Shown: positions 23,571-33,193, counted from the stretch's first letter. The stretch is DNA of 64,000 nt from Rariglobus sp041671745 (GCA_041671745.1 JBAZBC010000001.1:62001-126000); one strand, 5' to 3'. Notes: generated by a model from the sequence alone, not told the origin. A program made the numbers and translations.

Positions 23571-25454
23571 ATGTCTCTGACACGCAAAACTCTTTTGCTT
23601 TCACTTTCTATTTTAGCGATCCCCATGTGTTGTGCTGCGCCGGATACACCCGACATTTCGGTGGATCAATCAGTGCCCCCCACCCCGAAGAGCGTAACGT
23701 TCGAGGTGAATGATTATGGTGCAGTCCCGGATGAAGACATTGATAGCGGTCCGGGTATCCGGCTCGCTTTTGACGCAGCGCAAAAAAGCAACCAATCAGC
23801 CACTGTGGTTTTCTCTGCCGGAGTTTACCGATTGGGTGCCGAAGATCGTCCCGGCGTGTGGGGAACTCGGACCGCGCTTTATCTGGAGAATGCAAAAAAT
23901 ATTAAACTCAAAGGCGAGCCTAGCACTCGTCTCGTCATTACCGACCCGGAAGCGGCGGCGTTGGTTATCAACAAATGCGAAAACATTCAGGTTTCCGATA
24001 TGGCAATCGATTACGATCCGCTGCCATTCGCTCAAGGAACCATCGTGTCGGTCGATGTTGAAGGGCAGAGTTTTTTAGTTCGATTGGATGGCGGTCATGA
24101 ATTCATAGATTTCAACAACCCTGCGTTTGTCCATGCAAAGTCCGTCAGGGGCTTCACGGTTAGGACAGACGAACATGGCGAATCGATTTATGGGCCCATA
24201 GTGATAGGCGCCCGCCCTGCGGAAGAAGTTTCCGCCGGAGTATGGCGATTGGACGTCAATCCAGACCTCCGATGGGGTAAGGAACAGAACAAATACACGG
24301 GGTATGCGGATGCATTGAGTCGAGCCAAACTGGTGCCTGGTGATCGATACATTCATTGGGCGCGCGCTTACACGGCGGCCGTTTCTATGATTTCGAGCGA
24401 AGGGGTGTTGTGTAGGAACGTTGAAATCGGCGCTTCCCCCGGACTGGCGTTTTTTCCCCATCTGTCGGGAGCCATAACTTTGGACGGCTGCAAAGTTGCT
24501 ATTCCAACGGGCTCAACGCGGCTCATCAGCACCAATGCGGATGGGGTTCATGCCCGCGGCATGCGTGGGCCGTTGGTGGTAAAAAATTGTTCATTTAGTG
24601 CACTGGGGGACGACGCCATGAACATCCATAGTTCCGCGATTCGACCGTCCGCCATCGTTGGCCCCAGAGAGGTCGTATTTCAAAATCATACGTTCACCAT
24701 TCGTGCAGGAGACGCTTTGGAGCAGTATATGCCGGACACGGGCTCAGCGCAGGGACCGTTTGAGGTCGAGGCGGTCAGCCGTGTCGCCAATGATCGGAAC
24801 GACTGGCGGGTAGTATTTGGATCGGACAGTGTTCCGCAGATGACCACGGAGGAGGATCGGCAGGCTTTGATGGGGACGATTTTTTATAACCTTTCCGAAG
24901 CCGGCAGTGGATTTGAAATCCGGGATAATTACTTCGGCCCGCATCGCGGGCGGGGCATTTTACTGAGTGCCATCCACGGGGTTATCGAAGGGAATACCTT
25001 TAAAAATCGGGAGGTCGGATCTGGGTGGGCAATTGTCATGCATCACGAAACCTCCATCTGGGCGGAGGGACCGGTTGCCCGTGATATCGTGATCAGGAAC
25101 AATTGTTTTATCGGTCCCGGAGGACATGAGCCCGCGATCGAAGTATATCGGATTCCATTGCCGGGCATACGGCAACCGCTGATGCCTTCTTGTGAGTCGT
25201 TGCTCATCGAGGGAAATGAGTTTCAGGACATTGATGGCCCTGCGGCTGTGCTCTATGATGTGGCAAACCTTACCTTGAAGAAAAATGCCGTCGTGCAGAG
25301 TGGTGCCACCGCTCCAACGGCCATTGAGGGAGGCGCATCGTCCACCCGATTCCCTGCGGCGTTTGTCCTGCATTCATGTCCGGATGCCGATGTCGGGCAA
25401 AACACCAATAGCGACCCTCGTTTTAACACCTCCGTCAAAGAGGACGCCTTTTGA
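23571..25454 (+). CDS. Exported GH110-type alpha-1,3-galactosidase
   Basis: A 627-residue right-handed parallel beta-helix protein with a signal peptide (hydrophobic to about residue 22). It opens with FEVNDYGAVPDEDIDSGPGI, the usual start of such helices, followed by LYLENAKNIKLKGEPSTRL and repeated turns. The NADGVHARG segment gives Asp324 and GDDAMNIH gives Asp347 and Asp348; their spacing (23, then 1) is the spacing I recall for the three catalytic Asp residues of characterised GH110 enzymes. GH110 proteins are inverting alpha-1,3-galactosidases acting on blood-group B or similar ends. First gene of the rightward locus B operon. Confidence 0.72.
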   Translation: MSLTRKTLLLSLSILAIPMCCAAPDTPDISVDQSVPPTPKSVTFEVNDYGAVPDEDIDSGPGIRLAFDAAQKSNQSATVVFSAGVYRLGAEDRPGVWGTRTALYLENAKNIKLKGEPSTRLVITDPEAAALVINKCENIQVSDMAIDYDPLPFAQGTIVSVDVEGQSFLVRLDGGHEFIDFNNPAFVHAKSVRGFTVRTDEHGESIYGPIVIGARPAEEVSAGVWRLDVNPDLRWGKEQNKYTGYADALSRAKLVPGDRYIHWARAYTAAVSMISSEGVLCRNVEIGASPGLAFFPHLSGAITLDGCKVAIPTGSTRLISTNADGVHARGMRGPLVVKNCSFSALGDDAMNIHSSAIRPSAIVGPREVVFQNHTFTIRAGDALEQYMPDTGSAQGPFEVEAVSRVANDRNDWRVVFGSDSVPQMTTEEDRQALMGTIFYNLSEAGSGFEIRDNYFGPHRGRGILLSAIHGVIEGNTFKNREVGSGWAIVMHHETSIWAEGPVARDIVIRNNCFIGPGGHEPAIEVYRIPLPGIRQPLMPSCESLLIEGNEFQDIDGPAAVLYDVANLTLKKNAVVQSGATAPTAIEGGASSTRFPAAFVLHSCPDADVGQNTNSDPRFNTSVKEDAF

Positions 25455-25485
25455 GATACCCCAACCAACCTTAATTAACCCGACC

Positions 25486-26211
25486 ATGAACTCCATGACA
25501 TCTCCCGCCTCCTGCACTCCTCATTCCACCGCAGCAACCATACCCTGTGCATGGCTGTTGATTCTGGCCCTGCTCGCCATTTCTGCAGGATCAGCCCGTG
25601 CCGATTCGGAGATCTCCGACAATTTTGATCTCTCCTTGCCTGGTCGCAGTGAGGGAGGGCTCTTGAATCGTCTTCCGATCGCCAATGGTAATGCGACATG
25701 GTCCGCGTATGGGAATGTGGTCTTGGGTCAAGGCGGCGTATTGACCGTCAGGAGTACCGGGGGCACGCGCGCGCAAGTGCCGTTACGAGTGCAGTCCGGC
25801 ACGGTCACATTGTTCGTTTCTTTGCGGCCAGGCAGCGAGAAAAAGAGCAAGTCGTGGATTGGAGCCGGCTTTCTTAACAAAGGAAGCAGTAACCTTTGGA
25901 ATGATGCCACTCCCTCCGATGGAGGTCAGATATGGACTCAGATTGCCGCCGATGGCACTGTCACGGTTTTTGAAGGGACTCGCGTTGTGAATCGTTCCAT
26001 AATGCTGGGAAGTATTGCCGCCGGAATGGTTCCGGTCGTCATTCAATGCAATCTGGATGACGGCACATTTGCCGTCTCAATCAATGGCGTTGAATTCGCA
26101 AAGGGAGCATTAAGCCAGATACCGGTCATAAACTGGGCACGCATCGAAATGGACAATCCCAGCCCGCTCCAAACCCAAGCGGATGATTTTCGGATTTTGA
26201 TGACTCGCTAA
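25486..26211 (+). CDS. Exported jelly-roll (LamG-like) protein of unknown function
   Basis: A 241-residue protein with a signal peptide (LLILALLAISAGSARA before DSEISDNFD). The mature part begins DNFDLSLPGRSEGGLL and continues with beta-strand-rich segments (TVTLFVSLRPGSEKKS, GGQIWTQIAADGTVTVF, VVIQCNLDDGTFAVSINGVE, INWARIEMDNPSP), the pattern of concanavalin-like lectin domains. No PEP-CTERM tail. It lies 31 bp after the GH110-type gene and 30 bp before the FAD oxidoreductase gene, clearly in one operon. By position it corresponds to the tail-less LamG proteins of loci A and C. Confidence 0.7.
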   Translation: MNSMTSPASCTPHSTAATIPCAWLLILALLAISAGSARADSEISDNFDLSLPGRSEGGLLNRLPIANGNATWSAYGNVVLGQGGVLTVRSTGGTRAQVPLRVQSGTVTLFVSLRPGSEKKSKSWIGAGFLNKGSSNLWNDATPSDGGQIWTQIAADGTVTVFEGTRVVNRSIMLGSIAAGMVPVVIQCNLDDGTFAVSINGVEFAKGALSQIPVINWARIEMDNPSPLQTQADDFRILMTR

Positions 26212-26241
26212 ATCTCATCCAACTAACAGCCGGAAATCGAC

Positions 26242-27564
26242 ATGAATTCATCCGCGACCGCTCCCATGTGCCCAGTTGAAATGTCATGCATCGATACGGA
26301 GGTGTTGGTTGTCGGCGGAGGCCCTGCGGGAGTTGCTGCGGCCCTGACGGCGGCGCGTGGTGGAGCGAGAACCGTGCTTGTCGAGCGCCATGGATTTTGT
26401 GGAGGCATGGCGACGGCTGCGGGTGTCTCCGTCTTCATCAACTATCGAGACACGAGCGGCGATCTGTCCGACTCAGTTTACCGTGAAATCATTGCCGGAC
26501 TTGATGCGAAAAATGCGCATTATCGCACGGATGATGCGCACTGCGATGTCTTGGAGCCCGAGGCGCTCAAACACATCCTCGACGACAAACTCGCGGAGGT
26601 GGGGGTGAGTGTTTATTTTTATCTTTATCCGGTGGAGATTGAGAGTCGCGGCACCGCCGGTTGGTCGGTCATATGCCAGGGCAAGAATGCGCATGTTAAA
26701 ATTGGTGCCCGATGCGTGATTGATGCGACAGGTGATGCCGATGTTTGTGCTCGTGCCGGGGTTTCCACGACACACGGACGGCGCGGGGATGGACGGCCCC
26801 AGCCGATGACGATGATGGTGCGTCTTGGTCGTTTCGATGCGGAGATCTATCGGGCCAGCGGACGTCCGCTCACCGCCGCAGGACACGCTCTGGAAGGCGG
26901 TTCACGAAGCGACGAGATAGCGCTCGCCCGACAGCGGGGAGAATGGAGTATCGCGCGTGACGATATTGCCATGTTCTGGACGCATCCATGGGATCGGTCT
27001 CAAGTGAGTATCAATGCGACCCGGGTGCTGGGGCCATCGATGCCGTCTTATGCCGATCTCTCCAATGCCGAGATTGAAGGACGTCGACAAGCATGGGAGG
27101 TGTGGCGCTTTTTCAAAAAATACATCCCCGGGTTTAGTGATTCCGTTTTATTGACGACCGGTCCTCAAATCGGCGTGCGGGAGTCACGGCGTATTGTTGG
27201 TATAACTACATTGACTGAAAACGATGTGATCGGTCGGCGCACACCGCCTGACTCGATCGCCTACTGCGCCTACCCGATCGATATTCACAGTCCGGATGGA
27301 GAGCGCGATACGTTCGATCTCGCACAGTCTCGTCGCTACGGAATTCCTCTTGGATGCCTGATTCCGGTCGGGCATGACTGGCTGCTGGCGGCCGGTCGCT
27401 GCATCAGTGCCAGCCATGAAGCGGCTGCCAGCTTCCGTGTCATGCCTACCTGTTATTCCATCGGTCAAGCTGCGGGAGCGGCGGCAGTAATCTCGATTCG
27501 TGAAAATATCCCGCCTCGTATGCTGGATGGAGCCACCGTGCGAGGTTTCATGGAGCAGAAGTGA
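26242..27564 (+). CDS. FAD-dependent oxidoreductase (FAD_oxidored family)
   Basis: A 440-residue flavoprotein with a ribosome-binding site (GGAAAT) before ATG 26242. The dinucleotide-binding loop is LVVGGGPAGVAAALTAARGG near residue 22, followed by TVLVERHGFCGGMATAAGV, a covalent- or substrate-loop-like segment. A second nucleotide-fold part is seen at RCVIDATGDADVCARAGV, and the C-terminus has VPVGHDWLLAAGRCISAS-like residues (IPVGHDWLLAAGRCIS) and SIGQAAGAAAVIS. No signal peptide. Proteins of this family cluster with glycosidases in Planctomycetota and Verrucomicrobiota; one inferred role is oxidation of a sugar hydroxyl. Third gene of locus B. Confidence 0.82.
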   Translation: MNSSATAPMCPVEMSCIDTEVLVVGGGPAGVAAALTAARGGARTVLVERHGFCGGMATAAGVSVFINYRDTSGDLSDSVYREIIAGLDAKNAHYRTDDAHCDVLEPEALKHILDDKLAEVGVSVYFYLYPVEIESRGTAGWSVICQGKNAHVKIGARCVIDATGDADVCARAGVSTTHGRRGDGRPQPMTMMVRLGRFDAEIYRASGRPLTAAGHALEGGSRSDEIALARQRGEWSIARDDIAMFWTHPWDRSQVSINATRVLGPSMPSYADLSNAEIEGRRQAWEVWRFFKKYIPGFSDSVLLTTGPQIGVRESRRIVGITTLTENDVIGRRTPPDSIAYCAYPIDIHSPDGERDTFDLAQSRRYGIPLGCLIPVGHDWLLAAGRCISASHEAAASFRVMPTCYSIGQAAGAAAVISIRENIPPRMLDGATVRGFMEQK

Positions 27565-27701
27565 GCTTGGCCGAGCAGAATTTGACGATGACCCGTTCTT
27601 GCTGATTCTCGGCAGGATTGTGCTAGTTAATGGCAGGATAGAGAAGGCATTGAATCGCGAGTCTGAGTATAGTCTTTGCATAACTTCCCCCTCCCACTCG
27701 T

Positions 27702-28478
27702 ATGAAAATCAAATACCCCCACCGTTCAATCCGATTGCTAGCCGTGCTCACGTCTTTTGGGATTGCTCCATATGCTGGAGCCGAGGTGCTCACATTAACC
27801 AGCGGAGCGGACTCCATGCTTCGCTCCGATGTATCGAGTAGCAATTTTGGCAGCGATACTGGTTTCTTTGTCGGGACACTCGCAAGTTCCGGAGCCAACG
27901 ACCTGCGGCTCGTCTTCTCTTATGATCTATCCACCCTGTTGCCTGCCGGAGCAACAATCAGTTCCATAAGTTTTACGCTGACTCAAAGATCACCGGATGG
28001 CACTTCTGCAGATAAGATTCTAAGTCTCTCCTTGGCGTCATTGACGCAGTCCTTCGCCGAGTCACAGGTTTCTTGGAATAACAGGCAAACGTCCAACCTA
28101 TGGACAACCTTGGGAGGCAGCATCGGCACGACCTTGAGCACAACCACAGCTTTCACCAAGTCGGTCGCCAACACTTTGGTTACGTTTTCATCAAGCACGT
28201 CCTTTGTTTCGGTTGCCCAGAGTGCGTTGGATACAGCTTCCACATTTAATTTCCTTGTATATGCCCCCGACCAAGAGGGGTTAACGGACCGGGCGCTCAC
28301 CAGTTTCTACAGCAAGGAGAATGGGATCTCCTCATTGAATCCCGCCCTGACAATCACCTACACGGTGGCCGCTGTTCCCGAGCCTTCATCTGTGGCTATT
28401 CTTGCGGGCTCCGTAGCCTTGGCAATGGGAGTATGGTGCAAGAAAAAGCACAGTCGCCTTGGGCTTACCCAAGGCTGA
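27702..28478 (+). CDS. DNRLRE-domain PEP-CTERM protein, locus B
   Basis: A 258-residue exported protein. Signal peptide to about residue 27 (SFGIAPYAGA), then a DNRLRE-type beta-sandwich: LTSGADSMLRSDVSSSNFGS, LVFSYDLSTLLPAGATISS, SFAESQVSWNNRQTSN, FYSKENGISSLNPALTITY. The C-terminus is a PEP-CTERM tail: VPEPSS, a hydrophobic segment and KKKHSR, followed by eight further residues. DNRLRE domains hold surface and biofilm proteins together through isopeptide-like or beta-sheet stacking. It comes 137 bp after the FAD gene, so it may have its own promoter, and 58 bp before the pseudopilin. Confidence 0.8.
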   Translation: MKIKYPHRSIRLLAVLTSFGIAPYAGAEVLTLTSGADSMLRSDVSSSNFGSDTGFFVGTLASSGANDLRLVFSYDLSTLLPAGATISSISFTLTQRSPDGTSADKILSLSLASLTQSFAESQVSWNNRQTSNLWTTLGGSIGTTLSTTTAFTKSVANTLVTFSSSTSFVSVAQSALDTASTFNFLVYAPDQEGLTDRALTSFYSKENGISSLNPALTITYTVAAVPEPSSVAILAGSVALAMGVWCKKKHSRLGLTQG

Positions 28479-28536
28479 GTCTGTCTTTAACCCCAATCGC
28501 CTCGCATTATTCTTTTAGCGCAAGGATTGCCCTGCC

Positions 28537-29328
28537 ATGAGTATCACCGTCGCATTGCGTTTTCATCGACCGCATCGCAACTCCGCCGATTCACACCGGA
28601 GGGGCTTTACCTTGGTTGAGCTTTTGACGGTCATCGCAATTGTGGCCATCTTGGCCGGCATTCTGATTTCCGTGGTGAGTCATGTTCGTGATTCTGCGAG
28701 AAAAACAGAAGGAATTTCGAACCTGCGCCAGTTATACGTGGGGCTTTCTCTTTATTCTCGGGATAACAAAAACAAACTGCCTCCGGCAATTGTCACCGGA
28801 CCGCTTTACTGGACCAGTTCTGTTGCGCCCTATTTGGGCCAAGGGATGTTGGGGGTGGGGCAAAACAACGTATTCCGCAATACCCAATCAGGAACTAACG
28901 CCACTACGGACGAAGATATCCGTGCGATGGGGTTGGCGTCTCCGTTGAGCTGTCCCTTGGCGGTAAGCAAATATGACGATCCCAAATTGGTTGCCCCCAC
29001 ATATGCGATTAACGCCTATCTTTATAACCCTCCGGGCTACTACGCAGATTGGTCAATCGTATGGACGCGTGAGCCGGTAATAACAACGGCTAGTCGGCCC
29101 GCCAGCACGGTGATCTTTACGAATGCCAGAGTGACGAATCAGGGGGCATGGTATTCAACTGCCGGAGTGGTGCGAGAAATCGAATTTTCAAACACAGAAC
29201 AGCTCACTGCTTCAGGTATGTTTGTTGGTTGGCTGGATGGGCACGTATCGATCGAAAATAAAGAGTTGTTGTTCGACCAGACGCACCGGCCGGGTGGGGT
29301 GGGCGACATTTGGAGTCTGACGCAATAG
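28537..29328 (+). CDS. Pseudopilin, locus B
   Basis: A 263-residue prepilin-like protein. The basic leader (FHRPHRNSADSHRRG) is cleaved before FTLVELLTVIAIVAILAGIL. The globular part includes GISNLRQLYVGLSLYSRDNK, LAVSKYDDPKLVAPTYAINA and the C-terminal GWLDGHVSIENKE with the family's DGH motif. Last gene of the locus B operon. As for the other pseudopilins here, no other pilus or type II secretion gene is adjacent, so it must rely on a prepilin peptidase and assembly platform encoded elsewhere. Confidence 0.87.
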   Translation: MSITVALRFHRPHRNSADSHRRGFTLVELLTVIAIVAILAGILISVVSHVRDSARKTEGISNLRQLYVGLSLYSRDNKNKLPPAIVTGPLYWTSSVAPYLGQGMLGVGQNNVFRNTQSGTNATTDEDIRAMGLASPLSCPLAVSKYDDPKLVAPTYAINAYLYNPPGYYADWSIVWTREPVITTASRPASTVIFTNARVTNQGAWYSTAGVVREIEFSNTEQLTASGMFVGWLDGHVSIENKELLFDQTHRPGGVGDIWSLTQ

Positions 29329-29441
29329 ACTCCGGTTCCGTGCCGGCTCATGAGCTGCACGTTACATGGGTGGTTGGAGGAGCCGTGGAAGTAACCGCGA
29401 GCGTGAGCGATTGGTGGTTTGTCCACTCGCGCACATCGAAA

Positions 29442-32060
29442 TCAGGTCGGCATCGTAAACGAGTAGCGGCCTGAGGTGAGTGAGAGTGCGGCGAGGCCGT
29501 CGTGGGTGGTGGCGGAGATGCCGGGGGCGGAAAGGCAGGGTTTGTTCGCGATGCGGACGGTGGAGAGGTCGGCGGCGGGAGGGACGGCGAGGGCGGTGGT
29601 GTTGGGCGGGATGACGACGCTCCAGGCGAAGGTGGTGCGGGTGCGTTTCCACGCGCTGCTCACGATACCGTAGGGGGTGTCGAGTGTGGCGGTGGCGTGG
29701 GTGAGCTTTTCGTGCGGCTGGGGACGCAGGAGGATGCGTTTGAAACCGGGGGCGAGTTCGTGGATGCCGGCGGTGGTGTTGTAGAGCCATTCGCCGATCG
29801 CTCCGTAGGCGTAGTGGTTGAAGGAATTCATGCTGTCGTCGCCGAAGCCGGCAGGGGTCCAGCTGTTCCAGCGTTCCCACATGGTGGTCGCGCCGTTCTT
29901 GATGGGGAAGAGCCACGAGGGGTAGGCGTCGTTGAAGAGGAGTTTGTAGGCGAGATCGGTGCGGCCGAAGCGCGTCAACACGGGGCAAAGCAACGGTGTG
30001 CCGACGAAGCCGGTGCAGAGGTGGTCGTTGCGGCGTTTGAGGGTGCGTTCAAGATGAATGAGCGCGGCGGGGCGCTTTTTCTCAGGCAACAGATCGAAGG
30101 CGAGGGCGAGGAGGTAGGCGGTCTGGGTGTCGCCGGCGAGGCGGGTATCGGCGGTGACGTAGTGGCGGTTGAAGGCGGTGAGGATGCGCTTGTGGAGCGC
30201 GGCGTAGCGTTTGGCGTCGGCGGGGTGGTCGAGCACGCGGGCGATGTCGGCCATCAGCGCGGCGACGCGGGCGAAGTAGGCGGTGCCGATGAGATCGCAG
30301 GGCGTGGCGGCCCATTCGGGCTTGGTGGCTTCGGGGGAGAGCCAGTCACCGAAGCAGGTATCGGGGCGGATGAGCTGGTCCGAGGTTTTTTCGAGGTAGG
30401 CGATGTAGCGGGCCATCGCGGGATAGTTTTCCGCGAGAATGCGGGTGTCGCCGTATTTTTGATACACAACCCACGGACAGATGATGCCGGCCTCGGCCCA
30501 GGCGGCGTTGCCGCCGATGTTGGTCGGCCAGATGTCGAAGAAGATATCGGGCGCGGTGTCGGGATAGGCGCCGGTGGAGTGTTGCCCGTCGGCGAGGTCG
30601 CGGGTCCATTTGCGGAAGAAGGAGGCGACGTCGTAGTTGAAGGCGGCGGTGGGGATGAAGACCTGGGCGTCGCCGGTCCAGCCGAGGCGTTCGTCACGCT
30701 GCGGGCAGTCGGTGGGGACTTCGAGGAAGTTGCCCTTCTGGCCCCAGCGGATGTTGGACTGGAGCTGGTTGATGAGCGGATCGGAGCACTCGAACGAACC
30801 GGTCGGCGCCATGTCGGTGTGCCAGACGAGACCGGTGACGGCTTCGGCGCGGGGCTTGGCTTTGAGGCCGGTGAGCTCGACGTAGCGGAAGCCGTGGAAG
30901 GTGAAGCGGGGTTCGTAGATTTCTATGCCTTTGCCGGAGCAGATGTAGGTGTCGGTGGATTTGGCGGAGCGGTAGTTGGCGGTGTAGAGCGTGCCGTCGG
31001 CCTGGAGCATTTCGGCGTAGCGGAGGGTGATCCGGGTGCCGCGGGGGGCGCGGAGGCGCAGGCGGATGTTGCCGACCATGTTTTGACCGAGGTCGAAGAC
31101 GTGGGCGCCTTTGACGGGCTGGGTGAGGGCGATGGGTTTCAGCTCTTCGGTGGTGCGGACACGGCCGAAGGCTTTGGCGGCGAGGGGGAGCCAGGGGAAG
31201 GAGAGGACTTGGGCGGGTTTTTCTTTTTGGCCGAAGTCGAGGCGGGCGTCGAAGGATTCGCCGTCGTAGAGGTCGGCGTTGAGGACGGGGCCGGTGGAGG
31301 CGCGCCAGGTGGAGTCGGTGCCGATCCAGCGGATGGAGCCGTCGGCTTCGACGAGCCGCAGGGTGGCGTAGAGCGCGGGGTCCTTGCCGTAGTGGTCGCG
31401 CATGCGCTTGAAGCCGAAGTAGCCGCAATACCAACCGTCGGCGAGGAGAGCGCCGAGGGTGTTGTCGCCGGCGGTGAGTTGCGCGGTGACGTCGTAGGTG
31501 AGGTATTCGAGGCGGTGGCGGTAGTCCGTCCAGCCGGGGGTGAGGTGGTCGCGGCCGATGCGTTGACCGTTGAGGCGCGGTTCAAAGATGCCGCGGGCGG
31601 TGATGTAGAGGCGGGCTTCGCGCGGGGCGGCGGCGAGGCGAAAGGTTTTGCGGAGATGTGCGGCGGGGCGTTCGGCGGGGGCTTTGGGCAACGACGGGTG
31701 GGAGATCCATTCGGCGGCGGGCCAGGGAGCGAGAGGGGAGAGGAAACCCGTTTCGAACCAAGCGGTGTTGTTCCATGCGGAAGCCGTGCCGGTGTGGTCC
31801 CAAATGCGTAGGCGCCAGTAGTAGCGCGTGTGGGGCGCGAGCGCGGGACCGGCGTAGGGGACGAGAACGGAATCGTCGGAGGTGACGCGGTCGGTGTCCC
31901 AGACAACGGCTCCGTCGGCGGAGACTTCGAGCTGATAGGACGTCTGCGCGGCGCCGGGGCGGGAGTCGGCGAGCTTCCAAGAGAATCGGGGCAGGGGTTC
32001 GTCGAGGCCGAGCGGGTTGACGAGATGTTCGGTGCGGAGGTCGGTGAGGCGGGCGGGCAT
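29442..32060 (-). CDS. Alpha-L-rhamnosidase (GH78)
   Basis: An 872-residue glycosidase. N-terminal beta domains: HLVNPLGLDEPLPRFSWKL, the standard GH78 opening, then YYWRLRIWDHTG and LYITARGIFEPRLNGQRIG. The (alpha/alpha)6 catalytic domain begins near residue 430 with NIRWGQKGNFLEVPTDCPQR followed by DERLGWTGDAQVF, holding the general acid Glu region, and later FGDWLSPE and NSFNHYAYGAIGEW. A C-terminal beta-sandwich ends the protein. No signal peptide, so cytoplasmic, acting on imported rhamnosides. It is followed upstream on the same strand by the LacI gene at 32141 (80-bp gap). The rhaM and AraC remnants at 20241-21181 suggest the downstream rhamnose route is partly lost here. Confidence 0.93.
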   Translation of the reverse strand: MPARLTDLRTEHLVNPLGLDEPLPRFSWKLADSRPGAAQTSYQLEVSADGAVVWDTDRVTSDDSVLVPYAGPALAPHTRYYWRLRIWDHTGTASAWNNTAWFETGFLSPLAPWPAAEWISHPSLPKAPAERPAAHLRKTFRLAAAPREARLYITARGIFEPRLNGQRIGRDHLTPGWTDYRHRLEYLTYDVTAQLTAGDNTLGALLADGWYCGYFGFKRMRDHYGKDPALYATLRLVEADGSIRWIGTDSTWRASTGPVLNADLYDGESFDARLDFGQKEKPAQVLSFPWLPLAAKAFGRVRTTEELKPIALTQPVKGAHVFDLGQNMVGNIRLRLRAPRGTRITLRYAEMLQADGTLYTANYRSAKSTDTYICSGKGIEIYEPRFTFHGFRYVELTGLKAKPRAEAVTGLVWHTDMAPTGSFECSDPLINQLQSNIRWGQKGNFLEVPTDCPQRDERLGWTGDAQVFIPTAAFNYDVASFFRKWTRDLADGQHSTGAYPDTAPDIFFDIWPTNIGGNAAWAEAGIICPWVVYQKYGDTRILAENYPAMARYIAYLEKTSDQLIRPDTCFGDWLSPEATKPEWAATPCDLIGTAYFARVAALMADIARVLDHPADAKRYAALHKRILTAFNRHYVTADTRLAGDTQTAYLLALAFDLLPEKKRPAALIHLERTLKRRNDHLCTGFVGTPLLCPVLTRFGRTDLAYKLLFNDAYPSWLFPIKNGATTMWERWNSWTPAGFGDDSMNSFNHYAYGAIGEWLYNTTAGIHELAPGFKRILLRPQPHEKLTHATATLDTPYGIVSSAWKRTRTTFAWSVVIPPNTTALAVPPAADLSTVRIANKPCLSAPGISATTHDGLAALSLTSGRYSFTMPT

Positions 32061-32140
32061 GGGATGTAAGGGTGCGCTATCCTAGCACGGGGGCATCGAG
32101 GGTCGCCTTCACCGGAAGGGATTTTTATAGGACGATCGGC

Positions 32141-33181
32141 TCAGGTGCGGCGGGTGACGGTGGGGCCGTCCATCCAGGTGCCTTCGACCATGGTGATCTT
32201 TGGGGCGGACGGGATGCCTATCTCGTTGCGAAAAAGCTGGCCGGCGAGCACGTCCACAGCGGCCATGCCCACGCTGTGATTATCCTGATGAATACCGGCG
32301 ATGCGGCCTTCATATTCCGTTCCGGGATCAAGGCTGGCGAACCCCATGTCCTCAGGCACATTGATCCCGAGTTCCTGCAACCAATCCAGGGTGACATGCC
32401 GCCAGATGCCGATCAGCGCATCCGGCTTGCTTGCGCGGAGCCATTTGACGAAGGGGCTCGGGTCAACGTAGTCGTCGAAGATCAGGGGTTCCAGTCGATC
32501 ACCCCCGTAGATGCGCTGGGCTCCGAGGAAACCGCACTGCCAGAGATGATTTACCCGGGAGTCGTCCAGGCGATGAATGGTCAGGCCAATGCGTTTGTAG
32601 CCGAACCGCCTGAGACTGGCGTAACAGGCAAACATGGCGTTGATGTTGTGATGGACGACCCGATGCAGGGCGACTTGTTGGAATGAATAGCCGATGGCGA
32701 CGACCGTGTGGTCGTTCCAGTTGAGCGCGAGCGTATCGTGGTCCATCGGAAGGGGGGCGAGCAGCGAAGCGCGAATGCCGCGGGAGCGCAGGGTGTGGCT
32801 GATGCGTCGCGAGTGCATGCCCAGATTGCCCATCCACATGTGTTGAAGATCGAATCCCAGTTCGCTGGCGCGAACTTTGGCGCCCTCGTATTGGGCAACG
32901 ATGGAGGGCATGGTTTTCCAGTGCTCCTGGTTCTCGAAGGCCGTGAGGTAGGTGATGACTTCACCGGTGGGATTGAGCCGCTTGCGCCCGCGCACTTGGG
33001 TCATCAGCGCGTTGACGAGTGCGTTGGACTGGTAACCGGCCTTCTTGGCCGCGGCGAGCACGCGGTCCCTTGTTTTTGAAGCCACGGAGGGGTGGCGCCG
33101 GAGAGCCAGCGACACGGTCGTGCGGCTGATGCCAAGTTGGGCGGCGAGCTCGCGGATTGAGGGGGGCGGGGAAGAGGGCAT
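32141..33181 (-). CDS. LacI-family regulator of locus C
   Basis: A 346-residue repressor starting at ATG 33181 (MPSSPPPSIRELAAQLGISR). HTH: IRELAAQLGISRTTVSLALR; hinge: AAAKKAGYQSNALVNALMTQ, a variant without the usual YxPN. The periplasmic-binding-protein-like sensor follows, with GYKRIGLTIHRLDDSRVNHL and PDALIGIW, ending HSVGMAAVDVLAGQLFRNE. It is divergent from the LamG gene at 33303 and upstream of the GH78 gene on its own strand, so it may control both. A palindrome lies against its start codon. Confidence 0.9.
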   Translation of the reverse strand: MPSSPPPSIRELAAQLGISRTTVSLALRRHPSVASKTRDRVLAAAKKAGYQSNALVNALMTQVRGRKRLNPTGEVITYLTAFENQEHWKTMPSIVAQYEGAKVRASELGFDLQHMWMGNLGMHSRRISHTLRSRGIRASLLAPLPMDHDTLALNWNDHTVVAIGYSFQQVALHRVVHHNINAMFACYASLRRFGYKRIGLTIHRLDDSRVNHLWQCGFLGAQRIYGGDRLEPLIFDDYVDPSPFVKWLRASKPDALIGIWRHVTLDWLQELGINVPEDMGFASLDPGTEYEGRIAGIHQDNHSVGMAAVDVLAGQLFRNEIGIPSAPKITMVEGTWMDGPTVTRRT

Positions 33182-33193
33182 CTGACGTGTCAG
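33182..33193. promoter_or_regulatory. Candidate LacI operator, locus C
   Basis: CTGACGTGTCAG: perfect 5-bp arms CTGAC and GTCAG around GT, immediately upstream of the leftward lacI-type gene and within the 121-bp divergent control region. A related TCTGACA half-site occurs at 33223-33229. The central position of a CG-containing palindrome suits LacI-family binding, but the palindrome is short. Confidence 0.4.

Noticed and set aside
29502..31811. Rightward 769-codon frame opposite the GH78 gene
   Set aside because: Gly/Val/Glu-rich mirror of a well-defined rhamnosidase.
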